Shown here piece after piece: positions 15,585-24,979 of a stretch of DNA of 64,000 nt (position 1 is the stretch's first letter; the number at the start of each line of letters is the position of its first letter). Below the pieces are notes generated by a model. The model was given only the letters and a program-made list of their open reading frames with translations. It searched no databases and was not told the origin of the DNA. Origin of the DNA: Bacteroidota bacterium (lineage in GTDB: Bacteria > Bacteroidota > Bacteroidia > Chitinophagales > Chitinophagaceae); the NCBI GenBank assembly GCA_016712665.1, contig JADJQP010000001.1, positions 744,001-808,000 on the forward strand. Reading direction: 5' to 3'. Both the position numbers and the translations under genes were made by a program.

Positions 15585-17050
15585 CCTTCTAATTTATAGG
15601 TATTCAAAAAGGCGATACTGGATAAGATATCGTTGTGCACAATCCTATCTTTTTCCATAAAGGGAACTTCCGCTCGATAAGCACTCAAAAGTTTTTCAAT
15701 GAGGGGGGATGATTTTTTGGGTCTTCGAAATTCAATGGCTTGTGTAGCATTTAGAAGTTCGATGGCTAAAACCATTTCGGTATTTTGTACAACTTCGAAA
15801 AGTTTTGTCGCTGCATTGGCACCCATGCTTACATGATCTTCTTGTCCATTACTACTTACTATACTATCCACACTTGCTGGGGTACAGAGTTGTTTGTTTT
15901 TGCTAACGATGGATGCTGCGGTATACTGAGCAATCATCAAGCCGCTGTCGAGCCCGGCACTTTGAATGAGAAAGGGAGGTAAGCCTCGTTGTCCACTAAT
16001 CAACAAATACGTGCGACGCTCTGAAATATTGGCCAGTTCTGCAACCGCAATTGCCAAATAATCTAGGTTGATGGCCAAGGGTTGTCCGTGAAAATTGCCG
16101 CCACTTAAAATTAAATCATCATCAGGAAAAATGAGTGGATTATCTGTCACAGCATTAATTTCCTGGGTTACTATTTTTTCAACATGGGTCACCGCATCGC
16201 GCGTAGCACCATGTACTTGTGGTATGCAACGGAAACTGTATGGATCTTGTACCTGCGTTTTAGGAGAAGTTGATATTTCGCTACCGTTCAAAATGTGCAA
16301 CATATTGTTAGCCACATCTATTTGTCCCTGATGATTTCTGATGGTATGAATTTGTGATGTGTAGGGTTCTAAGGTGGCATCATATCCTTCAAATGAAATG
16401 GCGGCTATGAAGTCGGCCCACTGCAATAGTTTTTTTATTTTTAATAGACACCAAACAGCATAACTACTCATAAATTGGGTTCCATTCAATAAGGCTAGTC
16501 CCTCCTTGCTTTGCAAAGTAAGTGCTGTATATCCCAGTTCTTCAGATTTTATTTTGGTGCCATTTACAGATACCTCGCCTTTGTTTAATAAGGGTAAACT
16601 CAAATGTGCTAAGGGAGCCAAATCACCACTGGCTCCTAAGGAACCCAACTGATACACAACGGGTAGCATATCGTTGTTATAATACGCAATCAAGCGATTG
16701 ACAACTTCTAAACTGATGCCGCTATTGCCATACACAAAATTTTGAATTTTAAGCAGCAGCATGATTTTTACAATTTCTTGTGGTACTTCAGCTCCAAGGC
16801 CACAAGCATGACTTAGTACCAAATTTTCCTGCAACTGCTCAATATCTTCATTTGATATTTTTACATTGCACAACGAGCCAAAACCGGTATTAATTCCGTA
16901 ATAGGTTTTGTCTTTGTCTTGCATTTTGGTATCTAAATAGGCACGACATTTGGAAATATTATGGATACTACTCTCATCCAAAACGATATGTTGAGACAGG
17001 ATCTCTGAAAGTTGATCTAAGCTGAGCACATTGGTATTAAGAAAATGCAA
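15581..17050 (-). CDS. hutH: Histidine ammonia-lyase
   Basis: The enzyme removes ammonia from L-histidine to give trans-urocanate, the first step of histidine use. The 489 residues are the usual length. The Ala-Ser-Gly triad that forms the MIO cofactor is at 140-142 within GSLGASGDLAPLAHL, YYGINTGFG is at about 50-58, and the SH pair at 80-81 fits histidine rather than phenylalanine or tyrosine ammonia-lyases. The stop overlaps the FeoA-domain gene by 4 nt. No hutU, hutI or hutG gene is adjacent. Confidence 0.95.
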   Translation of the reverse strand: MHFLNTNVLSLDQLSEILSQHIVLDESSIHNISKCRAYLDTKMQDKDKTYYGINTGFGSLCNVKISNEDIEQLQENLVLSHACGLGAEVPQEIVKIMLLLKIQNFVYGNSGISLEVVNRLIAYYNNDMLPVVYQLGSLGASGDLAPLAHLSLPLLNKGEVSVNGTKIKSEELGYTALTLQSKEGLALLNGTQFMSSYAVWCLLKIKKLLQWADFIAAISFEGYDATLEPYTSQIHTIRNHQGQIDVANNMLHILNGSEISTSPKTQVQDPYSFRCIPQVHGATRDAVTHVEKIVTQEINAVTDNPLIFPDDDLILSGGNFHGQPLAINLDYLAIAVAELANISERRTYLLISGQRGLPPFLIQSAGLDSGLMIAQYTAASIVSKNKQLCTPASVDSIVSSNGQEDHVSMGANAATKLFEVVQNTEMVLAIELLNATQAIEFRRPKKSSPLIEKLLSAYRAEVPFMEKDRIVHNDILSSIAFLNTYKLEG

Positions 17051-17130
17051 ATCGATGTATTTTTAGAAATGCGAATATACAAACTTCTAAAAGAAAGATT
17101 CCGGAATGCAGATAATTCAGCGTTTTCTTA

Positions 17131-17739
17131 CTATAAGTAGAGATTCAGGTAGTACATCGCATGTTGCTTTTGGCCTTTGACCATTCCTGGGGTCCAGGCC
17201 GGCATACTTTTCAAAATGGGAATCAGTTTGTTTGCTAAGATTGGAAATGCCTGCTGAAAGTTTTTGTCGACACCTACGTTTGTAATTTTTCCATTTTTCA
17301 AAACGATAAAGCGAATTTCTACGGGCTTGTTATATTTTTCTGATCCTATTTGCAATTCCTGTTTGATATACTGCACCAAGTCTTTTTTACCGCTTTTGAA
17401 TTTAGGCTTCACTTCAGCATTTTCATATACCTGTGCTAAGACGCTGCCTCCTTTGGAGTCTTCTACTTTTTCAGATAATAAAATATTGTGGTTTGTAGTA
17501 CGAAATAACATCATAAAACTCCCATCCTCTTGTTCAAGTTCTACGGTGTCTACAACACAGGTACAATTCGCGTGCTGTTGGTGACTTATCGAAACACTAC
17601 CATCATAATTGATCATTTTTCCGGGCTTTGGATTCTCTTCCAAATTTTCAATTTTCTGATTTTGCGCGAAACTACTTATGGAACCCACAAAAAGGGATGC
17701 AGATAAAAAAAATAGCGAATATGGTTTTGAATGTAGCAT
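17131..17739 (-). CDS. Exported TonB-C-like protein
   Basis: A 202-residue protein with a signal peptide (SLFFLSASLFVGSISSFAQ). Its ELEQEDGSF motif and C-terminal region (KPVEIRFIVLKNGKITNVGV to MPAWTPGMVKGQ) match the C-terminus of the BlaR1-like protein encoded 70 nt upstream, so the two share a TonB C-terminal domain and probably arose by duplication. It lacks a membrane-anchored TonB N-terminus. It is probably a periplasmic accessory of the BlaR1 module. Confidence 0.7.
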   Translation of the reverse strand: MLHSKPYSLFFLSASLFVGSISSFAQNQKIENLEENPKPGKMINYDGSVSISHQQHANCTCVVDTVELEQEDGSFMMLFRTTNHNILLSEKVEDSKGGSVLAQVYENAEVKPKFKSGKKDLVQYIKQELQIGSEKYNKPVEIRFIVLKNGKITNVGVDKNFQQAFPILANKLIPILKSMPAWTPGMVKGQKQHAMYYLNLYL

Positions 17740-17808
17740 AGAAGGTGTCAGTTAATTGAAAAGTTACTTGAAGGTACTAACTATCTGCGACTATTCTTCC
17801 ATAAACAA

Positions 17809-19110
17809 CTATTTTAACGAAAATGAAATCGGCAGCGAAAAGGTCACTTTTACAGGTTTTCCTTTTTCTTTACCCGGTTTCCATTTGGGCATATTTTGCA
17901 CTACTCTGACAGCCTCTTTCGCAAGGTTTTCGCCATTTGTTGGCGTTTTTACAGCTTTCACATCTCGCAGTTGTCCCTCAGTATCCACAGTAAAGCTTAC
18001 CACTACGCGACCTTGAATACCATTTTTCGATTCCCGTTCAGGATATTTGAGGTTGACCATAATAAAGTTAAAGAGTTCTTTTTCGCCGCCATAAAACTCA
18101 GGCATGATGTCCGCAAATTCGTACAAGGTATCAGGAGCTCTTTTGACTATTCTCATATCGAAGGTTCCATCTTCTCTTTCGAGTTCAATTGTATCAGAAG
18201 GATGGGTTTTAATGGTGTACTTGTTTGCCTTTGACTGGGTGTTTTTTTGTGCAATTCCTTGCAGACCTAAAGTAAAAATACAAATTACTAAAGTAGCAAT
18301 GGCTACTATGGATTGCTGCAGTAATGCAGTTTTGGAATTTTTGTAAAGCATTGTAATTCTTGTTTTAATTGGGTGATGAAAAAAATGATGTACTAATAAG
18401 GTTGGTGTTTGATGATTGGAAACTGTTTCAATCAGTTTGGCAACATATTCGTCTGTTGGGATATCCCGGGTTGCAAAGGCATCGGCTTCAAACTCGTGCA
18501 CGAGCTCCATTTCCTTGTGATAGAGATAGACAAAGGGATTGAACCAAAATAGCGCCTGCAACAAGACGAATAGTACCTTATCTCTACTATGAAGCATTTC
18601 GATATGCGCTATTTCATGTTGTAAAATAGCTTCAAGCACTTGCTTCCCTTTGAGCGAGTAAGGGATGTAAATATTTTTATTAAATGAAAAGGGTGTCTCA
18701 ATCTGGTCGTTGAAGTAAACATTTCTTCCGGCGTTTATTTCAAGCAGGGAGCCGGCCTTAATCCTGTTGATAACAATATAACCCAAAACAAGCCTCAGCA
18801 GACCATACAAGAGGCCAATCACATAAATGGCGAATACTATTTTCCCAAATTGAATCTCAGTGCTTTTGACATTAGTTGCATAAATATGGATGGTGTCTAA
18901 AGTCACTGAAAGGGCATTATTTGGGAATAAAGGTTCTTCACTTTTTCCAAATGAAAAGGCATCGATAAAGGGCAGCATACATGTGATTAGTGCTGTAAAC
19001 AACAAGTAAGATCTATTCCACTTAAAGGACTTCTGATTTTTAAGCAGTAGGATGTACAGGGCATAAAATATGCCAAGTAGTAAGACGGTTTTTATGAAGT
19101 ATATAATCAT
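17809..19110 (-). CDS. BlaR1/MecR1-type M56 peptidase with TonB C-terminal domain
   Basis: The 433-residue membrane protein has several N-terminal transmembrane segments and a cytoplasmic zinc-peptidase site HEIAH at 165-169 followed by EADAF at about 208-212. A further membrane helix lies near 265-285. The last 110 residues form a TonB C-terminal domain (GRVVVSFTVDTEGQLRDVK and MPKWKPGKEKGKPV). It lies 6 nt after blaI. By family, ligand sensing outside the cell triggers the cytoplasmic peptidase, which inactivates the BlaI repressor. No beta-lactamase gene is present, so the signal may be cell-envelope stress. Confidence 0.9.
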   Translation of the reverse strand: MIIYFIKTVLLLGIFYALYILLLKNQKSFKWNRSYLLFTALITCMLPFIDAFSFGKSEEPLFPNNALSVTLDTIHIYATNVKSTEIQFGKIVFAIYVIGLLYGLLRLVLGYIVINRIKAGSLLEINAGRNVYFNDQIETPFSFNKNIYIPYSLKGKQVLEAILQHEIAHIEMLHSRDKVLFVLLQALFWFNPFVYLYHKEMELVHEFEADAFATRDIPTDEYVAKLIETVSNHQTPTLLVHHFFHHPIKTRITMLYKNSKTALLQQSIVAIATLVICIFTLGLQGIAQKNTQSKANKYTIKTHPSDTIELEREDGTFDMRIVKRAPDTLYEFADIMPEFYGGEKELFNFIMVNLKYPERESKNGIQGRVVVSFTVDTEGQLRDVKAVKTPTNGENLAKEAVRVVQNMPKWKPGKEKGKPVKVTFSLPISFSLK

Positions 19111-19116
19111 AATATA

Positions 19117-19488
19117 TTATTGAGTATTTCCTGATTTGTTTTTTAATTCACTTACTAAGGTTTCGAGTTCCTGCACACTGATATTTTTTTCTTTTACAAA
19201 AAATGAAATCAATTGTTTTGCCGAGCCGTCAAAATAATTATTCAGCAAGGGCTTAACGCCTGATTTAAAATATGTTTCCTTTTTGATGATAGGGAAGTAC
19301 TGATACGTTTTGCCATACGCTTTATAATCGACAAATCCTTTATCCTGCAATATTTTTATCATGGTAGAAACGGTGTTGTAATGCGGTTTCGGATCTGCAA
19401 ATTGTTCAATAATATCCTTAACAAAGGCACGCTCCAACTGCCACAATATCAGCATAATCTCTTCCTCACTTTTGGTTAATTTTTCCAT
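19117..19488 (-). CDS. BlaI/MecI-family transcriptional repressor
   Basis: A winged-helix repressor (MEKLTKSEEEIMLILW, then TVSTMIKILQDKGFVDYKAYGKTYQYFP) of normal length. I prefer the ATG at 19488 to an in-frame start seven codons upstream, because the family begins at this point. It heads an operon with the M56 peptidase and the TonB-like protein. Two inverted repeats with ACTA/TAGT cores lie just upstream, consistent with autoregulation. Confidence 0.9.
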   Translation of the reverse strand: MEKLTKSEEEIMLILWQLERAFVKDIIEQFADPKPHYNTVSTMIKILQDKGFVDYKAYGKTYQYFPIIKKETYFKSGVKPLLNNYFDGSAKQLISFFVKEKNISVQELETLVSELKNKSGNTQ

Positions 19489-19516
19489 TTGAATACGAAT
19501 CTGAAACAAATGTATA

Positions 19517-19551
19517 ACTAATAAATTAGTTTAACAACTAAAAAAATAGTT
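19517..19551. promoter_or_regulatory. Candidate BlaI operators (two dyads)
   Basis: ACTAAT-AA-ATTAGT at 19517-19530 and AACTA-AAAAAA-TAGTT at 19536-19551 share the ACTA/TAGT half-sites of mec/bla operators. They lie 29-63 nt upstream of the chosen blaI start. Confidence 0.6.
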
Positions 19552-19557
19552 TTAATG

Positions 19558-19597
19558 AAAAATCCTATAAGGTTGGAGGCAACCTCATAGGATTTTT
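19558..19597 (-). terminator. Strong hairpin terminator after creD
   Basis: An 18-position stem with one mismatch (AAAAATCCTATAAGGTTG against its partner at 19580-19597) and a 4-nt loop, with A and T runs at its ends, so it could act in both directions. It separates creD from the blaI promoter. Confidence 0.85.
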
Positions 19598-19617
19598 GAA
19601 AATAAATAGCAAATGGC

Positions 19618-20946
19618 TTACTTGCCGTACCAGTCAATCTTTCGTGAGAAGTACATGATGGCTGCCAAAATCAGGAATAAGCCAATGCTTCCCGCCAGTA
19701 AGGCTCCATCTTGCAATTGAATGAGAATAAATATGAAGAGATAGAGCAGGCTTAAAAATCCTCCAAAAATTCCTGCCGTCTTATTGCTTCCAAAAACACT
19801 TTTAGTATATAAGGTGATGAGCACAATAGTAGCAATGGCTGCAGATAAATAGGCCGTCGTATAAGAGGTATACTCTGAAATAGAAAGTAGAAGGGTATAG
19901 AAGATGCACAGGGCAAAGCCGATTAGCACATATTGTACCGCGTGGACGGTTTTCTTTTGAAGGACTTCAATAAAGAAATATACTACAAAGGTGAGCATAA
20001 TTAGTAGGATGGCATATTTGATGGTGCGACTGGTTTTTCCATAATTATCGAGGGGTTGTAACAGGTTAACACCAAAGGAACTAGCGCTAAGATTTACCTC
20101 GTTCATTTCTTTCCATTGTTGTGGAAATTCTCTATTCAAATCGAATGCCTTCCAACTTGCTGTAAAACCACTGTCCTTAATATTTTTTTCGGGAAGCGTT
20201 TTGCCTTGAAAGTCGGGGTTAGGCCATTTAGAAGTGAGGCTAACCTGGCTTGATTTGCCGACAGGAACAAAGTGAATACTTTCTGAACCACGCAAGGAAA
20301 CCTTCATGGAAAAAGTATGTGTTTTATTGATCGCTTCCGCACTGCAGGGGAGTGGGGTGTATAAGGCTTTGTCAAAAATATTTGTCTGATTTGCTCCCGC
20401 ACTGAAATCATAATACGTACTGTCCCAATGTATCTTTAGTTGTTCCTGTATCCCAGTGTAATCAGACAGTCCGAAGGAAATGAAGGCCTCATTGAATAAC
20501 ATATTTTCGGGACTCAAATTGAGTTTTGCCAATTGTAAGGGCTTAAAACTACCTGAGATTTGTAAGTTGGCTGTGTATACAATTAACTTGAAAATGGAGC
20601 TGCGCGCTCTGAAGTCGTGTGCCAGATCGCCGGTAATTTTGAGATCCTCCGGAAGAAAGTAGGCCAGGTGTTTTACCGTAATGTATTTATTGTCGCTACT
20701 CTTTTCACTTTGCAGGTACGGAATTGCCAATACGGGGCCGGTAATGGTTTGAGCAACACTCCATTGGCTGGCTATTTCACGCTTCACCTCCTCATTTCGC
20801 TGTTGCCGTTCGCGAATTAATTGGGTAATGAAAAATGTTGGAATCAGTAGGGCCAGTATTAAGAAACTAATCATAAAGCCCTTGATTAGATTTCTGTTTC
20901 TTTGAAGGAGTCCCGGTGTTTCGGGAATTTGTTGCTCGGTGTCCAT
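19618..20946 (-). CDS. creD: CreD-family inner-membrane protein
   Basis: After a short N-terminal tail the protein has one membrane helix (FMISFLILALLIPTFFITQL), a long periplasmic domain, and about six C-terminal membrane helices, as in CreD (cell-envelope integrity, linked to beta-lactam response in other bacteria). I chose the ATG at 20946 (MDTEQQIPETPG); the open frame runs 17 codons further. It sits upstream of the BlaI/BlaR1 operon on the same strand but behind a terminator. Shared envelope-stress function is inference. Confidence 0.88.
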   Translation of the reverse strand: MDTEQQIPETPGLLQRNRNLIKGFMISFLILALLIPTFFITQLIRERQQRNEEVKREIASQWSVAQTITGPVLAIPYLQSEKSSDNKYITVKHLAYFLPEDLKITGDLAHDFRARSSIFKLIVYTANLQISGSFKPLQLAKLNLSPENMLFNEAFISFGLSDYTGIQEQLKIHWDSTYYDFSAGANQTNIFDKALYTPLPCSAEAINKTHTFSMKVSLRGSESIHFVPVGKSSQVSLTSKWPNPDFQGKTLPEKNIKDSGFTASWKAFDLNREFPQQWKEMNEVNLSASSFGVNLLQPLDNYGKTSRTIKYAILLIMLTFVVYFFIEVLQKKTVHAVQYVLIGFALCIFYTLLLSISEYTSYTTAYLSAAIATIVLITLYTKSVFGSNKTAGIFGGFLSLLYLFIFILIQLQDGALLAGSIGLFLILAAIMYFSRKIDWYGK

Positions 20947-21106
20947 GTTTATTTTTTTGCACAAAGTAAATTCGGATTCATTATTGCTTGTTTGCACGGT
21001 GCTGTTAAAGAATCTGTAGGGTGGTGTTAAAAATTGTAGAAATTAAACTTAGAAGACTTTTGCGAAATGAGTGGAATTGCCTATCTTTCTCATTCAATTT
21101 ATAGTT

Positions 21107-21559
21107 ATGACTAGTAAAGCAAGTACCGTTGCAGCGTATTTAAAGGAAATTCCTAAAGAACGTTTGGAAGCGATGGAAAATCTTCGCAATGCCATCAACA
21201 AAAACCTCCCCAAAGGTTTTGAGGAAATAATGAATTATGGCATGATTGGCTATGTGGTACCTCATTCACTATATCCGGCGGGTTATCATTGCGACCCAAA
21301 GCTTCCATTGCCTTTTGCCGGCTTAGCATCGCAAAAAAATTCCGTTAACTTTTATCATATGGGTATTTATGAAAATCAAACCCTTTTGAAATGGTTTCAG
21401 GAGGAATATTCCAAACAATGTAAGAGTAAATTGGATATGGGCAAAAGTTGTATTCGATTTAAAAAATTGGACGATATTCCATACAAGCTTATTGCAGACT
21501 TGATGAAGAAAATTTCAGTGAATGAATGGATTGCCGTTATGGCGAAGTATAATAAATAG
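21107..21559 (+). CDS. DUF1801 domain protein
   Basis: About 150 residues beginning MTSKASTVAAYLKEIPKERL, with FEEIMNYGMIGYVVP and CIRFKKLDDIPYKLIADLM, match the DUF1801/YdhG-like fold of unknown function. The ATG at 21107 is preferred; a GTG at 21071 would add 12 unrelated residues. It stands alone upstream of the aminotransferase gene. Confidence 0.8.
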   Translation: MTSKASTVAAYLKEIPKERLEAMENLRNAINKNLPKGFEEIMNYGMIGYVVPHSLYPAGYHCDPKLPLPFAGLASQKNSVNFYHMGIYENQTLLKWFQEEYSKQCKSKLDMGKSCIRFKKLDDIPYKLIADLMKKISVNEWIAVMAKYNK

Positions 21560-21593
21560 TATAGCCAAATAATATTTCTTTTCTTTGCAAGTA

Positions 21594-22781
21594 ATGACCC
21601 AGCGACAATTGTTTTTACAGCACAATGCTCAAACGTCGGAGGCCCCTCTTTGCTTTGAAGTATCTAAGGCAAGCGGAGTTTATTTGTTTGATCAAACAGG
21701 TAAGGCGCATTTAGATTTGATTGGAGGTATCAGTGTTTGCAATGTAGGGCATGGCAATCAGCAAGTGATGGACGCTATCAAAAGGCAAGTAGATCATTAT
21801 TTGCATGTGATGGTGTATGGCGAGGTGATTCAAAGTCCGCAAGTACAATATGCAGCAGCACTAGCTGCCCACCTGCCAGAAAATTTGCAAAGCATTTATT
21901 TTACAAACAGTGGTGCAGAAGCGGTGGAAGGAGCCATGAAATTGGCGAAGCGCGCGACGGGGAAAAGTAAAATGATTTCCTTTAAAGAATCGTATCACGG
22001 GAGCACGCAAGGTGCCTTGAGTGTGATGGGTAGTGAGTATTGGAAGCAGGCTTTCAGACCCTTACTACCAGATATTTACCAATTTGAGTACAATGATAAT
22101 GACGTGCTGGATTGCATTGATGACAATACCGCTTGTCTGATTTTGGAACCGGTGCAAGCTGAGGCGGGCGTCAGAATACCCGATATTCAGTGGTTGCAAA
22201 AGATTCGGAAGAAATGTAATGAAACAGGTTGTCTGCTCATCTTCGATGAAATTCAAACAGGTTTTGGACGCACTGGCTCTTTGTTTCGATTCAAAGAAAT
22301 AGAAGTGGTCCCCGATATTTTATTGCTTGGAAAAGCGCTTGGCGGTGGCATGCCAATGGGGGCATTTATTTCCTCGAACGAGACAATGAAAGTATTGACA
22401 CATCATCCGCTGCTTGGGCATATTACTACCTTTGGTGGCCACCCGGTTTGTTGTGCAGCAGGTCTTGCAGCATTCAACTTTTTGCTTACAGAAACTTTGA
22501 CAAATGACATACCATCCAAGGAAGCCTTATTTCAAGCATTGCTAATTCATCCGGCAATTCGAAACGTATCCAGTTGCGGACTATTAATCGCAGTGCACTT
22601 TGATAATTTCGAAGTCAACAAGAGAATCATTGACCGCTGTATTGAAAAAGGCGTTTTTACGGATTGGTTCTTATTTGCCGACAATGCAATGCGTATTGCG
22701 CCACCCTTAATCATTAGTGAGGAGCAAATCAAGACTGCATGCCATATTATCCTAGAAGCTATTAACGAAATTACATGTTAG
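21594..22781 (+). CDS. Class III PLP-dependent aminotransferase
   Basis: A 395-residue fold-type I aminotransferase. It has the YFTNSGAEAVEGAMKLA phosphate-binding segment, IFDEIQTGFGRTG with the cofactor-binding Asp, and LLLGKALGGGMPMGAF with the Schiff-base Lys. It belongs with the acetylornithine, 4-aminobutyrate and ornithine transaminases; the substrate cannot be decided and no arginine or GABA gene is near. The ATG at 21594 follows a TTTCTTTG promoter-like box. It overlaps the next open frame by 7 nt. Confidence 0.88.
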   Translation: MTQRQLFLQHNAQTSEAPLCFEVSKASGVYLFDQTGKAHLDLIGGISVCNVGHGNQQVMDAIKRQVDHYLHVMVYGEVIQSPQVQYAAALAAHLPENLQSIYFTNSGAEAVEGAMKLAKRATGKSKMISFKESYHGSTQGALSVMGSEYWKQAFRPLLPDIYQFEYNDNDVLDCIDDNTACLILEPVQAEAGVRIPDIQWLQKIRKKCNETGCLLIFDEIQTGFGRTGSLFRFKEIEVVPDILLLGKALGGGMPMGAFISSNETMKVLTHHPLLGHITTFGGHPVCCAAGLAAFNFLLTETLTNDIPSKEALFQALLIHPAIRNVSSCGLLIAVHFDNFEVNKRIIDRCIEKGVFTDWFLFADNAMRIAPPLIISEEQIKTACHIILEAINEITC

Positions 22782-24233
22782 CAAAACGAATTGGTAAGGT
22801 TGCATTTTATGGAATCCTATTCATTGTGGTGATCTTTTCTGCGACCGGATTTTTAATGAGCCAGATAGCGTACGATTCACTTATTACTTATGTACTGCAG
22901 AGCTTGCATAGAAATGACTTATATGAGGTGCTGACCAAGAAATATTTTACACGGGAGAAGTTTGCGTTACTAAAAATGCTATCATGGGGTGTCAGTGCAT
23001 GCTCATTGATTTTATTATTGGTATTCTTGAAATATAGATCTAAACTCATCAAGGGCTTACAGCAATCTGCAGAAATGGTTTTTTCGTTAATTAGAAAATT
23101 TAAGTACGTTCGTATTGCGACTGCCTTCTATTATTGCAGGCATATTGACTTGTTTGCTGGTTTTTGTGACGATTAAAAAATTATTTCACAATGAATGGCT
23201 GGCACTCTGTTCTATGTTGCTTTTTGCATGCCTTCCTATTTCAGTTTTTTATATGTTGTATGCAAGAGGTGTACTGTTTGAAATGTTTTTTAGTCTATTG
23301 ATTTGTTATTTTCTTTTTACCAGAGCACCCGGCAAATTGACTATGCGACAAATTATTTTTCTTGCAATGCTCAATGCTTTGGCTACTTATAGCATGCTAT
23401 CTCATGTATATTTTATCGGACTAAGTGCCCTTTTTCTTCTGATTTACAAATTAATGTATGGACCAAGGCAAATCAAAGAATTAATTTGGTATCTAGTGCT
23501 TTCCATTGGGTTTTCGCTCTTGTTGCTCTTACCAATGGCATTTGGAACCGGTCTTTCTTCCGGCCTACAAGCTAGTGTTGGAAACGCAAGTTATTTGGTA
23601 TTGCATATGTTACCTTATCATTGTTATTCCGATTTTATGACTGGGGCTTGGTTTTTATTTTACCTATTAATTGCCAGCAATGTGCTGTTGCTCTTCCGTA
23701 GGGCATCATCGAATCGTAGCATTCTGATTCTCGCGAATTTGGTGTTGCTGGCCTCACCATGGATTATTCGATTGGCGACCGGTATTTTTCCGCCCGAACG
23801 AGGTTTGGCATTTCTTTGCATCATACCAATAAGCAGTTTTGCAATGCTACTGGAGGTATCCCGAATTCGAAAGGATTTTCTATTGATGGGCACCCTATTG
23901 ATAATTTCTGTTTTGAGTTATGTAACGTACTATCATACCAAGCTCAATTGGAGCAAAGAACTCGATGCGCAGGTTTGCAAATTGGCAAGGACTCTGCTAT
24001 CGAAGGAGGATGTGTCTATTTATAGTAGTACTTCTAAATTTAATTATTTCGTGCCCGGGGTTCAATATTATTATAGCCTAAGTGGTCGTCCGTTTAACTA
24101 CAGCACCAATGATACAGGTAGCTCAAGATACAGACTGGATGAGGATGCGCCATGCGTCATTACGGAAAATTATATGGGCGAGAATACACTCCTTTTTAGT
24201 TATGATAGTATGTATGTCTATTTTAAAAAATAA
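22775..24233 (+). pseudogene. GT-C (family 39-like) glycosyltransferase remnant with internal deletion
   Basis: Two frames make up one gene. The first (22775 to about 23080) encodes two membrane helices and an N-terminal part typical of Bacteroidota family-39-like membrane glycosyltransferases. The second (about 23084-24233, +1 frame) resumes at RLPSIIAGILT and continues through the multi-helix body. The segment that should lie between them, with the catalytic Asp/Glu loop and the DE/NNH-type motif, is missing, so about 100 residues appear deleted as well as the frame being changed. A single sequencing error cannot explain this. The product is probably inactive. Confidence 0.65.
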
Positions 24234-24236
24234 TTT

Positions 24237-24979
24237 TTATCTTCTGACAATGGTAGCATTGTCTAAAAATTCATTTACTTTTTCGGAGCTGATTGGTATT
24301 TCAATTTTTGGTTTAAGAATTAGGTAGCCTCATCACTCTTTACGTAGTCGAGCACAAACATTATATTGATTATATAGGATTTGTGACAGCGAAAGAAGTT
24401 GGGTTTGTCGGCCAGCACTTCTTCGCAATTTTTTAGCGTTCTGCTTACCAGAAGTTTACTACTATCCTGCATAAAAATTTCTGTATAGGTATTTTCTGCT
24501 TTTAAGTAAACGACCGTATCAAGGTCAATAAATTTGATACTTTGTCCAACGGGGATGGCAATTTTATTGTCTGCTCGGTCGGTATATGAGTTGTTCAATT
24601 CGCTTTTGTTGCCGTTAAATCGCTTTTCAAATCGTTCTACGGCTTGTTCCAAATCATCGCCGGATATAGGCTTTAGCAAGTAATCGACTGCTGATAATTT
24701 GAAGGCCTTCACGGCGTATTCGTTGTAGGCAGTGGTAAAAATGATTCCAAAATGGATGTCTTTTTCGTCAAAGAAATCGAGGATATCGAGTCCGCTATGT
24801 TGCGGCATTTCGATATCTAAAAAAATAAGGTCTGGTTTGTGTTTTCGAATGGCTTTCACGCCATTGGGTAAATCGGCACATTCTTCCAGCACTTGAATTT
24901 GCGGGCAATGGCTTATTATAAGTGCTTGAAGAAGTTTGCGACCTTGCGTTTCGTCGTCGATGATGATAGCTTTAATCAT
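24237..24979 (-). CDS. LytTR response regulator (frame interrupted near the end)
   Basis: Receiver domain (IIIDDETQGRKLL; phosphoacceptor Asp in LIFLDIEMP; TTAYNEYAVKAF) followed by a LytTR DNA-binding domain (FIDLDTVVYLKAENTYTEIF, FFRCHKSYIINIMFVLDYV). As read, the frame stops at 24320 with KSDEAT. The neighbouring frame continues with LILKPKIEIPISSEKVNEF to a stop at 24237, the normal LytTR ending. One base is therefore missing near 24326. The ATG overlaps the kinase stop (TAATG), so the pair is co-translated. Confidence 0.88.
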
